Assembly (NCBI RefSeq): GCF_005049105.1
Contig: NZ_SUKA01000006.1
Location: 1-64,000, forward strand
Direction: 5' to 3'
From: Sphingobacterium alkalisoli
GTDB lineage: Bacteria > Bacteroidota > Bacteroidia > Sphingobacteriales > Sphingobacteriaceae
Length of the DNA: 64,000 nucleotides
Part shown: positions 50,575-57,823 of the stretch, piece after piece
Position numbering within the stretch: the stretch's first letter is position 1
Layout of the letters: each line of letters opens with the position of its first letter
The notes under the pieces: model-generated
What the model saw: only the letters and a program-made list of their open reading frames with translations
What the model was told of the DNA's origin: nothing
Database searches by the model: none
Position numbers and translations under genes: made by a program

Positions 50575-50582
50575 TACATTTG
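50575..50582 (+). promoter_or_regulatory. -7 promoter element of the 86-residue membrane protein gene
   Basis: TACATTTG matches TAnnTTTG and lies 29 bases before the ATG. No TTG at 19 nt. Confidence 0.4.
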
Positions 50583-50611
50583 TATCAATTTAATAAAGAC
50601 AACGCACTGAT

Positions 50612-50872
50612 ATGGAAAATACAGCTATCGAGAGACAACCAAAAAAAACGGATAATAATGCAAATCAAACAGGTTATTACGTATCCCTAACCATTGCGAT
50701 TATTATTGGTTTATTTGGCGTATTTGTAAGGTTTGTTCCTGATGTGATTCCTTCACTAGGTCAATCTACTTTTATTTTTTCTTTGATCGCTAATCTCGCA
50801 GTTTTGCTAGCGTCGTTTTTAGCTTTTAAAGTTGTTTTCGCTATTTTAGGATTTGGTAGTAAGAAAGAATAA
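50612..50872 (+). CDS. small two-helix membrane protein of unknown function
   Basis: The 86-residue protein has a polar Asn/Lys/Gln start (about 1-20), two membrane helices (about 24-44, YYVSLTIAIIIGLFGVFVR, and 53-78) with a short loop VPDVIPSLGQST, and a basic end GSKKE. No function is known to me. It is an isolated gene with a -7 promoter element before it and a terminator behind it. The following 297 bases up to asnB are AT-rich and hold nothing I can assign. Confidence 0.7.
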   Translation: MENTAIERQPKKTDNNANQTGYYVSLTIAIIIGLFGVFVRFVPDVIPSLGQSTFIFSLIANLAVLLASFLAFKVVFAILGFGSKKE

Positions 50873-50911
50873 TTTAGTTAATGTTTTTCTAAAGAGAATT
50901 TATATAAGGTA

Positions 50912-50943
50912 AAAAAAGAGTAGCGGATTCGTTACTCTTTTTT
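50912..50943 (+). terminator. terminator of the small membrane protein gene
   Basis: AAAAAAGAGTAGC and GTTACTCTTTTTT form a 13-bp stem with one G-T pair, followed by ATTTTTT. Confidence 0.8.
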
Positions 50944-51169
50944 ATTTTTTATGCAGTTTCTTTACATCGTATTGTAGCTGCTGTAAATGTGTGATGTACA
51001 CTTTATGCATAATTTCCTTTCATACGAATTGGTTATTTTAACAATCTTATTTATAATAAAATGTGTTTTTTTTTATTAAATTAGTAAGGGAAAATAAATA
51101 ATGTTATGAATTTCGTTTTTTTATTGTTTCCTTTGTGTTATAAAATATGAACGATAAAGTTATATATGT

Positions 51170-52867
51170 ATGTGCGGAATTATAGGAGCATTCGATTTAA
51201 AAGAAGAAGAAGGAAAGATTAGACCCCAAGCTTTAGAGATGTCTAAAAGAATTAGACACCGTGGGCCGGATTGGTCTGGTATTTTCAGTTCAGAGAAAGC
51301 TATTTTAGCCCATGAGCGTTTGGCTATTGTAGATCCTAAATCTGGAAGTCAACCGTTGTTTAGTCCTGATGGAACAGTAGTGTTAGCTGTAAATGGAGAA
51401 ATCTATAATCATCAAGAACTAAGAAATTCCTTGCCTAATTATAATTTTGCGACGCAATCAGATTCAGAAGTAATACTAGCCTTATATCTTGAAAAAGGCT
51501 CTTCATTTGTGGAGGATTTGAACGGTATATTTGGTTTTGCTTTATATGATTCACGTAACGATTCCTATTTTGTCGCTCGCGATCATATGGGTATTATTCC
51601 ACTTTATTATGGCTATGATGAAAAAGGACAGTTTTTCGTAGCTTCAGAGTTGAAATCATTGGAAGGATTTTGTTCTCGGATAGAACAATTCCCCCCCGGA
51701 CATTATATAAATAGTTTAGAAGATACACAGCCGCAAAGATGGTATACTAGAGAATGGGAATCATATGATAGTGTAAAAGATAATCAAACGGATATTGACA
51801 AGCTCCGTAAGGCTTTGGAAGATGCGGTGCATCGTCAATTAATGTCGGATGTGCCTTATGGCGTGCTTCTATCAGGGGGATTAGATTCTTCTGTTATTGC
51901 AGCAATAACTAAAAAGTTTGCATCCAAGAGAGTTGAATCTGGTGATGCGGAGGAAGCTTGGTATCCTCAGCTGCACTCGTTTGCGGTTGGATTAAAAGGC
52001 GCTCCGGACTTAATCGCGGCACAAAAGGCAGCAGATCACATCGGTACTATTCACCACGAAATTAATTTTACCATCCAAGAGGGATTAGATGCGATACGTG
52101 ATGTTATCTATCATTTGGAAACTTATGATGTAACGACGATTCGGGCATCAACACCGATGTACTTATTGGCGCGTGTGATTAAATCTATGGGTATTAAAAT
52201 GGTTCTTTCGGGAGAAGGATCCGATGAATTATTTGGTGGATATCTGTATTTTCATAAAGCGCCAAATGCACAAGAATTTCATGAAGAAACAGTTCGGAAG
52301 CTTAAAAAGTTATATTTGTACGATTGTCTGCGAGCTAACAAGTCTTTGGCGGCATGGGGTGTAGAAGGCCGTGTGCCATTCTTGGATAAAGAGTTTATGG
52401 ATGTAGCCATGACAATCAACCCTTCGGATAAAATGATAACAGCGGAGAGAATGGAGAAATGGGTTGTTCGGAAAGCATTTGAAGATTATTTACCAGAAAG
52501 TATTGCTTGGCGTCAAAAAGAGCAATTTTCGGATGGAGTAGGGTACAGTTGGATTGATACCTTGAAAGAACAAGCAGAAAACAAAGTTACGGATGCCGAG
52601 TTTAGTAGCGCTGCAGAAAGATTTCCAATTAATCCGCCAAAAAATAAGGAGGAATATCTGTACAGATCAATTTTTGAGTCTCATTTTCCTTCGGAAGCGG
52701 CTGCATTGACAGTACCCTCTGTTAAGTCGGTTGCATGTAGTACACCCGAAGCACTGTTGTGGGATGCGTCATTTCAAAACCTTAACGATCCCTCCGGTCG
52801 TGCGGTCGCTAGTGTGCACAATGAGAGCTATGGAAAGAAGCACGAAGAGACTATTGTAAATAACTAG
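51170..52867 (+). CDS. asnB: asparagine synthase B (glutamine-hydrolysing)
   Basis: AsnB makes asparagine from aspartate, using ammonia from glutamine and ATP. The 565-residue protein has the Ntn glutaminase start MCGIIGAFD, with Cys2 as nucleophile, IRHRGPD (about 27-33), and the synthetase domain with PP-loop LLSGGLDSSVIA (about 233-244) and VLSGEGSDELFGGYLYF (about 345). Length and motif spacing fit the E. coli AsnB group. The gene is directly followed by tRNA-Asn on the same strand, with its own terminator and promoter between. Confidence 0.96.
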   Translation: MCGIIGAFDLKEEEGKIRPQALEMSKRIRHRGPDWSGIFSSEKAILAHERLAIVDPKSGSQPLFSPDGTVVLAVNGEIYNHQELRNSLPNYNFATQSDSEVILALYLEKGSSFVEDLNGIFGFALYDSRNDSYFVARDHMGIIPLYYGYDEKGQFFVASELKSLEGFCSRIEQFPPGHYINSLEDTQPQRWYTREWESYDSVKDNQTDIDKLRKALEDAVHRQLMSDVPYGVLLSGGLDSSVIAAITKKFASKRVESGDAEEAWYPQLHSFAVGLKGAPDLIAAQKAADHIGTIHHEINFTIQEGLDAIRDVIYHLETYDVTTIRASTPMYLLARVIKSMGIKMVLSGEGSDELFGGYLYFHKAPNAQEFHEETVRKLKKLYLYDCLRANKSLAAWGVEGRVPFLDKEFMDVAMTINPSDKMITAERMEKWVVRKAFEDYLPESIAWRQKEQFSDGVGYSWIDTLKEQAENKVTDAEFSSAAERFPINPPKNKEEYLYRSIFESHFPSEAAALTVPSVKSVACSTPEALLWDASFQNLNDPSGRAVASVHNESYGKKHEETIVNN

Positions 52868-52869
52868 TG

Positions 52870-52923
52870 AAACATTTTAAGATTAAAAAAATGCGGAGTC
52901 CTTTTTTTAATCTTAAAATGTTT
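52870..52923 (+). terminator. terminator of asnB
   Basis: Arms at 52870-52891 and 52902-52923 are perfect 22-bp inverted repeats rich in A/T, with loop TGCGGAGTCC, and run into a seven-T tract. The stem is unusually long. Confidence 0.85.
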
Positions 52924-52929
52924 TTTTCT

Positions 52930-52959
52930 TTGAATTTTAATCACGAAGCTTTATCTTTG
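52930..52959 (+). promoter_or_regulatory. promoter of tRNA-Asn
   Basis: TTG at 52930-52932 and TATCTTTG at 52952-52959 stand exactly 19 nt apart, a full Bacteroidetes promoter, ending 32 bases before the tRNA. Confidence 0.75.
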
Positions 52960-52991
52960 TAAAACTTTAGAAGGAAGTACTTCTAATATGA

Positions 52992-53065
52992 TCCTGAATA
53001 GCTCAGCTGGTTAGAGCATCTGACTGTTAATCAGAGGGTCGCTGGTTCGAGCCCAGCTTCAGGAG
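52992..53065 (+). tRNA. tRNA-Asn (anticodon GTT)
   Basis: The acceptor arms TCCTGAA (52992-52998) and TTCAGGA (53058-53064) pair fully, with discriminator G at 53065. The D arm is GCTC...GAGC, the anticodon stem TCTGA/TCAGA holds the loop CTGTTAA with anticodon GTT at 53026-53028, and the T arm has GGTTCGAGC. CCA is not encoded (GCGA follows). Confidence 0.97.
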
Positions 53066-53072
53066 CGAAAAT

Positions 53073-53100
53073 AAAAACCGGCTTACAGGCCGGTTTTTTT
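53073..53100 (+). terminator. terminator of tRNA-Asn
   Basis: AAAACCGGC pairs with GCCGGTTTT across TTACAG, and seven T follow the stem. Confidence 0.88.
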
Positions 53101-53125
53101 ATGGACAATATATTAATTATTACGC

Positions 53126-54043
53126 ATGAGTTTAGTTATAGTTGGTACAGTGGCATTTGATGCTATAGAAACCCCATTCGGTAAAACTGATAAAATTGTA
53201 GGTGGTGCAGCTACATTTGCTGGCTTATCGGCATCATATTTATATGACAAGGTCAAGTTAGTTAGTGTAATAGGGGAGGATTTTGGTAACAATATGGAGA
53301 TCCTCACTGATAGGGGTATTGATGTTGAAGGCGTAGAGGTGATACCTGGTGGGAAGTCCTTCTTTTGGTCAGGTAAATATCATAATGATATGAACAGTAG
53401 GGATACCTTAATTACAGAACTGAATGTGCTGGCTGATTTTGACCCTAAAGTACCGGCTTCTTACCAAGATTGTGAGTTCTTGTTGTTGGGAAATCTTACA
53501 CCACAGGTTCAACAATCTACGTTGGACCGTTTGAAGAATACTCCTAAGTTGGTTGTTTTGGATACAATGAATTTTTGGATGGATGTAGCGCTGGACGATT
53601 TGAAATCTGTATTGAAAAAAGTAGATGTACTTACTATAAATGATGCCGAAGCAAGACAGCTTGCCGAAGAGTATTCTTTAGTTAAGGCTGCCAAAATTAT
53701 TCAAGAAATGGGGCCTAAGTATTTGATCATAAAAAAGGGGGAACACGGTGCTTTATTATTTGGTGATGGGCAGGTTTTTTCTGCACCTGCACTACCTTTA
53801 GCCGATGTGTTTGATCCCACAGGAGCAGGAGATGCATTTGCGGGAGGATTTATTGGTTATCTTGCTAAAGTGAAGTCTGTCAATTTCAATAATATGAAAA
53901 ATGCAGTGATCTATGGTTCGGCCTTAGCTTCATTCTGCGTAGAGGAATTTGGTACCAAACGTTTGCAAAATTTAACGCAAGAAGATATTTCTTTGCGACT
54001 AAAACAGTTTATAGCACTTGCAAAATTTGAGATAAGCGAATAA
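53126..54043 (+). CDS. PfkB-family sugar or nucleoside kinase
   Basis: The 305-residue protein has the ribokinase-family markers: N-terminal GGAATFAGLSASYL (about 31-44) and the C-terminal anion hole and catalytic base DPTGAGDAFAGGF (Asp about 237), with VVLDTMNFWM near 145. Enzymes of this family phosphorylate sugars, nucleosides or related compounds with ATP. The substrate is not evident; the family is often labelled sugar kinase. It follows tRNA-Asn but is separated by a terminator. Confidence 0.88.
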   Translation: MSLVIVGTVAFDAIETPFGKTDKIVGGAATFAGLSASYLYDKVKLVSVIGEDFGNNMEILTDRGIDVEGVEVIPGGKSFFWSGKYHNDMNSRDTLITELNVLADFDPKVPASYQDCEFLLLGNLTPQVQQSTLDRLKNTPKLVVLDTMNFWMDVALDDLKSVLKKVDVLTINDAEARQLAEEYSLVKAAKIIQEMGPKYLIIKKGEHGALLFGDGQVFSAPALPLADVFDPTGAGDAFAGGFIGYLAKVKSVNFNNMKNAVIYGSALASFCVEEFGTKRLQNLTQEDISLRLKQFIALAKFEISE

Positions 54044-54060
54044 ATCGCCTATCTCAAATT
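54024..54060. terminator. palindromic hairpin across the ends of the PfkB and cytochrome-b5-like genes
   Basis: AATTTGAGATA (54024-54034) and TATCTCAAATT (54050-54060) are perfect 11-bp inverted repeats, extended inwards by GCGA/TCGC. The stem includes the pfkB stop codon (54041-54043 in its loop) and the last bases of the facing gene. Confidence 0.6.
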
Positions 54061-54308
54061 AAGATTCCAATAACTGAAAATTTTCTAAAGACCTCGGCCG
54101 AATGTGGCGCATCAGCTAATTCTTCGGTAAGATCTTGACCTGCCCAATGTTCGTAATGCAATCCCTTTTTCCAAAGTCTGCTTTCTGTTACGTCATAAAT
54201 GTATCCTTTATAAGCTATCCAAATCGATGTCTTATCTTGGCCATTCCGAAGTGCCAGCTGCGACCGCGTATATTTTGTAAAGTTTGTATTTCGCTCTTCG
54301 GATTTCAT
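54054..54308 (-). CDS. small cytochrome b5-like haem-binding domain protein
   Basis: The 84-residue protein is one cytochrome b5-like domain: FTKYTRSQLALRNGQD, then IWIAYKGYIYDVTES, and GLHYEHWAGQDLTEEL with APHSAEVF. His51 (in GLHY) and His69 (in APHS) fit the two axial haem ligands; the eukaryotic HPGG turn is replaced by KKGLHY. There is no signal or membrane helix, so it is probably cytoplasmic. Partners are unknown. It lies 17 bases after the sigma factor gene on the same strand and may be co-transcribed. Confidence 0.8.
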   Translation of the reverse strand: MKSEERNTNFTKYTRSQLALRNGQDKTSIWIAYKGYIYDVTESRLWKKGLHYEHWAGQDLTEELADAPHSAEVFRKFSVIGILI

Positions 54309-54325
54309 TCCGCTAAATTACAATC

Positions 54326-54838
54326 TTATGCGTGGTATTTATAAGCCGAGAGAGTTTTTTTCATTGCTTTTCGCGCGACATGTATTCTCGTTTTAACGGT
54401 GCCAATTGGAATGTTTAGATGCTCGGAAATTTCATGGTATTTAAAACCTTCAAAGTACATTGTGAATGGGATGTAGTATTCGTCCGAAAGATTAGTTAGT
54501 GCAGTATTTATATCTTCCATTACAAATTTATCTTCGCCTTTATTTTTAGTCGCTGATACGACTAGATTAGCTGGTGATATTTCTTCTTCTTTTGTAATAA
54601 AGGAATTTGTTTTTACGAGGCGGCGATAGTTGTTGATGAACGTATTCTTCATTATCGTGTACAACCATCCTTTGAGATTAGTACCCTCTCTGAAATTGTT
54701 GAAATACGTTACAGCTTTTAATAAGGTGTCTTGGACCAGATCATTTGCATCGTCATGGTCTTTTGTGAAGTTTCTTGCATACAATTTTAGTGAATCTGAA
54801 TGCTGGATTACTAAGCTGTTGAATTCTACTCTGTTCAT
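54326..54838 (-). CDS. RNA polymerase sigma factor, ECF-type
   Basis: From the ATG at 54838 the protein has 170 residues. Region 2 spans about 10-80, with DDANDLVQDTLLKAV (the 2.2/2.3 core-binding and melting segment) and LKGWLYTIMKNTFINNYRR; region 4 spans about 105-165, with YEGFKYHEISEHLNIPIGTVKTR-type helix-turn-helix (HEISEHLNIPIGTVKTRIH). The longer frame begins with TTG and adds 24 residues not needed for the fold. No anti-sigma factor is next to it. Targets are unknown. Confidence 0.9.
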   Translation of the reverse strand: MNRVEFNSLVIQHSDSLKLYARNFTKDHDDANDLVQDTLLKAVTYFNNFREGTNLKGWLYTIMKNTFINNYRRLVKTNSFITKEEEISPANLVVSATKNKGEDKFVMEDINTALTNLSDEYYIPFTMYFEGFKYHEISEHLNIPIGTVKTRIHVARKAMKKTLSAYKYHA

Positions 54839-55121
54839 ACTAGATTGGATTATTTCGTTCAACAATATGTAGTTACTTACAATAGGATCACGATATTTAT
54901 AAATGTTCAATAAAGAACTTCTGATGACGTCAATTTATAAATAACTACGGTTTCAGTATCAATATTTACAAAAGCTATGCTAAAGATTATAATTTACTAA
55001 AGAATTGGCATTAATTTTTTGTTAATAGATAGAGGAGGAATTGAAAATAGCGCTTAATCTATGTTTAAGATAGATTTAAATGTTTAGAGTGTCTAAATTA
55101 TCAAGAAATGTGGAAAACTTT

Positions 55122-56132
55122 TTAAAGAATGTTTACTTCTCTCTCTAGTCTAATGCCAAATTTTTTTAGGACATTGTCTATGATTTTGGTCGAAACGTCG
55201 TAAATCTCTGCGCCAGTGGCATCTTTAATATTGGTTAATACCAGAGCTTGGTTCTTCCAAACGGCAACATTACCAACTTGTTTTCCTTTCCATCCACATT
55301 GTTCAATTAGCCATCCTGCCGCAATTTTAAATTGACCATTGTCCATCGGATAAAAAACAACTTCAGGAAAAGTGTTTTTTAAAATGATTAATTTATCATG
55401 GGTTATAATCGGGTTTTTAAAAAAGCTCCCGGCATTGCCTACTGTACTGGGGTCGGGTAATTTTTCTACCCGAATATACGAAACAACCTCTGCAATATCT
55501 TTAATGGTAGGTGCAACAATATTTCTTTTTATCAATTCTTCCTCAATGGCGCCATAGCTCGTATTGCGTCTACTCTGTAACGATAGTTTATACGTTACGT
55601 TTGTTATTATAAACCGATCTTTGAATTTACTTTTGAATATACTATCTCTATATGTAAATTGACATTGCTCATTCAAAAAAGATGTAAATGCTCCGGTTTT
55701 AGTGTCAAAAGCTTTACAAGAGAAGAAGAAATTCATGAGTTCGGAACCGTAAGCGCCTATATTCTGAATGGGAGATGCGCCTACTGTACCAGGAATAAGC
55801 GCCATGTTTTCTAAACCAGGAAAGTCATGATAAATACAGTACCATACTAAATCATTCCAGATCTCTCCAGCATTTGCCGTAACATATATATCGTTACCTT
55901 CAATGGAATGCTGGATTCCTTTATTGGATATTTTTACGATCGTGCCGTCATAATCTTGTGTGAATAAGACATTACTTCCTCCTCCTAAAACAAAAAATAA
56001 TTCTTCAAAAACACCCCTTTCATACAAGGCGTGAAGTTCCTTCTCATCCGCTATATCAACGAATTTTCTTGCTAGAGCCTCAACTCCAAACGTATTAAAT
56101 GGCTTCAAGGAAATGTTATGTTCTATATCCAC
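55122..56132 (-). CDS. murB: UDP-N-acetylmuramate dehydrogenase
   Basis: MurB reduces the enolpyruvyl group of UDP-GlcNAc-enolpyruvate with NADPH, an early step in peptidoglycan synthesis. The 336-residue protein has the FAD-binding part (about 20-190): NTFGVEALARKFV, VLGGGSNVLF, GLENMALIPGTVGASPIQNIGAYG; and the catalytic Ser in VGNAGSFFKNP (about 230). The start codon is GTG; no in-frame ATG lies near. The 210 bases between murB and the sigma factor gene hold AT-rich sequence without a gene. Confidence 0.95.
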   Translation of the reverse strand: MDIEHNISLKPFNTFGVEALARKFVDIADEKELHALYERGVFEELFFVLGGGSNVLFTQDYDGTIVKISNKGIQHSIEGNDIYVTANAGEIWNDLVWYCIYHDFPGLENMALIPGTVGASPIQNIGAYGSELMNFFFSCKAFDTKTGAFTSFLNEQCQFTYRDSIFKSKFKDRFIITNVTYKLSLQSRRNTSYGAIEEELIKRNIVAPTIKDIAEVVSYIRVEKLPDPSTVGNAGSFFKNPIITHDKLIILKNTFPEVVFYPMDNGQFKIAAGWLIEQCGWKGKQVGNVAVWKNQALVLTNIKDATGAEIYDVSTKIIDNVLKKFGIRLEREVNIL

Positions 56133-56248
56133 AGCTTGTATTATTTGACTAATTCTTTTAAATATTCAAGATAAAGTGATAACTTTAATTAATTTATTTG
56201 TAAAGATAAGATAAAGAGCAATTTTTGAACAAACTTATTTTACTGTTT

Positions 56249-56857
56249 ATGCCTAAAAGTGCTGATGAGAAACGTATTAAAATATTAGAATCTGCAAAAA
56301 GGCGTTTTGCCCACTATGGGATGTCGAAAACGACCATGGCGGAGATTGCAAAAGACCTTTCTTTTTCAAAGGCCTTATTATATTATTACTTTCCGGATAA
56401 AAATAGTCTGTATTGTGCTGTACTGGATTATGTGATTACAGAACAAGAGGAAGATATTTTGGAGAAATTAAAGCCCATAAATAATACTGAGAAGGCGATA
56501 ATGATTATATTAGAAAAAAGAATGGAGTATATTAAGCGATATTACAATCTTTTTGAATATACATTTAACACGAGTAAAGATGTACCCGAAGATCTTGGAA
56601 AGGTAATAATATGCTCTTTTGAAAAACAACATGAGCAAATTACATCAATTCTTAAAAATGGCGCTAAAAGTGGGGCGCTAGTCATAGACAATTATGAAGA
56701 AACGGCTCGCCTACTTTTATTCTCCTTGATGGGAATGCGTTTGATCGTGATTAAAGATCTCAAGCATTCCTTTTTTCCAACCAAAGAAGAGTTTGATGCA
56801 ATCCTAGAGATGCAAAAGAAGATGGCTCAAATTTTTATAAAAGGGTTAAGCGCCTAA
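56249..56857 (+). CDS. TetR/AcrR-family transcriptional regulator
   Basis: From the ATG at 56249 (an upstream TTG adds eight residues) the protein has 202 residues. The DNA-binding part covers about 8-55: KILESAKRRFAHYGMSKTTMAEIAKDLSFSK... seen as RRFAHYGMSKTTMAEIAKDL and ALLYYYFPDKNSLY. The helical ligand part follows. It is divergent from murB and convergent on ypdA with a 12-base overlap of ends. It may repress an efflux or envelope gene nearby, such as the FUSC gene, but no operator was found. Confidence 0.88.
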   Translation: MPKSADEKRIKILESAKRRFAHYGMSKTTMAEIAKDLSFSKALLYYYFPDKNSLYCAVLDYVITEQEEDILEKLKPINNTEKAIMIILEKRMEYIKRYYNLFEYTFNTSKDVPEDLGKVIICSFEKQHEQITSILKNGAKSGALVIDNYEETARLLLFSLMGMRLIVIKDLKHSFFPTKEEFDAILEMQKKMAQIFIKGLSA

Positions 56858-57823
56858 TTTTTCTATTATATCGGCAATAATCATGTTGGCATGAACTCTT
56901 GAATTTTCGATAAACCACAGGTGTGTATTTAATCCCCCGCACACAACTCCAGCTAGATACATGTTTTTGATATTTGTTTCCATTGTGTTGGGATCATGAT
57001 TTGGAATGCAGGGAGTCTCCTCGGAAATTGCAATGCCTAGTTTTTTCAGGAAAGTGAAATTAGGCCTGTATCCGGTCAATGCTAATACAAAGTCATTCTT
57101 TAGGTGTATCTTATTGGTCGGTGTTTGGATCTCAACGTCAGCCTCAGATATGCGTGTCAACTGACTATTGTAGAAAACATTAATTTCTCCATTAGCTATT
57201 CGATTTTCGATATCTGGTCGAACCCAATACTTGACCCGAGGACTTATTTCAGCGCCTCGAATCACCAATGTAACACGTGCTCCTTTTCGATAAGTCTCCA
57301 ATGCCGCGTCTATAGATGAGTTGCTTGAGCCAACTACAACAACATGCTGTCCAGAATAGTAATGTGGATCGTTGTAGTAGTGTTTTACTTTTGGAAGGTT
57401 TTCCCCAGGAATATCGAGTAAAATAGGAATGTCGTAAAATCCTGTGGCGACTATAACATGTGTTGTTTTATACGATGATTTGGTCGTTATTACACTAAAA
57501 ACTTCCGTATTTTCCTTTTCAACAGATAGCACTTCTTCAAACAAGTGTATTTTTAGGTCAAACGTGGTTTGAATTCGCCGGTAATATTCCAGCGCTTCCG
57601 CTCGTTTCGGTTTAGGACTTGTAGTTACAAAGGGTACATTGCCTATTTCCAGTTTTTCCGATGTGGAAAAGAAAGTCATATTTACAGGATAATTATAAAG
57701 CGAATTCACTAGGCATCCCTTCTCTAAAATTATATAAGATAATCCTGCTTTTTTCGCTTCTATTGCGCTTGCTAATCCAATAGGTCCTCCTCCAATGATA
57801 ATGATATCAAATTTTTTTTCCAT
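56846..57823 (-). CDS. ypdA: YpdA-type FAD-dependent oxidoreductase (putative bacillithiol disulfide reductase)
   Basis: The 325-residue protein has an FAD loop IIIIGGGPIGLASAIEA (about 7-23) and an NAD(P)H loop VVVVGSSNSSIDAALET (about 161-177), a form like thioredoxin reductase but without a redox CxxC pair. VNMTFFSTSEKLEIGNVPF and MYLAGVVCGGLNTHLWFIENSR are typical of YpdA. In bacillithiol-making bacteria YpdA reduces bacillithiol disulfide with NADPH. The bsh genes are not in the window. It overlaps the FUSC gene by 17 bases on the same strand. Confidence 0.85.
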   Translation of the reverse strand: MEKKFDIIIIGGGPIGLASAIEAKKAGLSYIILEKGCLVNSLYNYPVNMTFFSTSEKLEIGNVPFVTTSPKPKRAEALEYYRRIQTTFDLKIHLFEEVLSVEKENTEVFSVITTKSSYKTTHVIVATGFYDIPILLDIPGENLPKVKHYYNDPHYYSGQHVVVVGSSNSSIDAALETYRKGARVTLVIRGAEISPRVKYWVRPDIENRIANGEINVFYNSQLTRISEADVEIQTPTNKIHLKNDFVLALTGYRPNFTFLKKLGIAISEETPCIPNHDPNTMETNIKNMYLAGVVCGGLNTHLWFIENSRVHANMIIADIIEKLGA

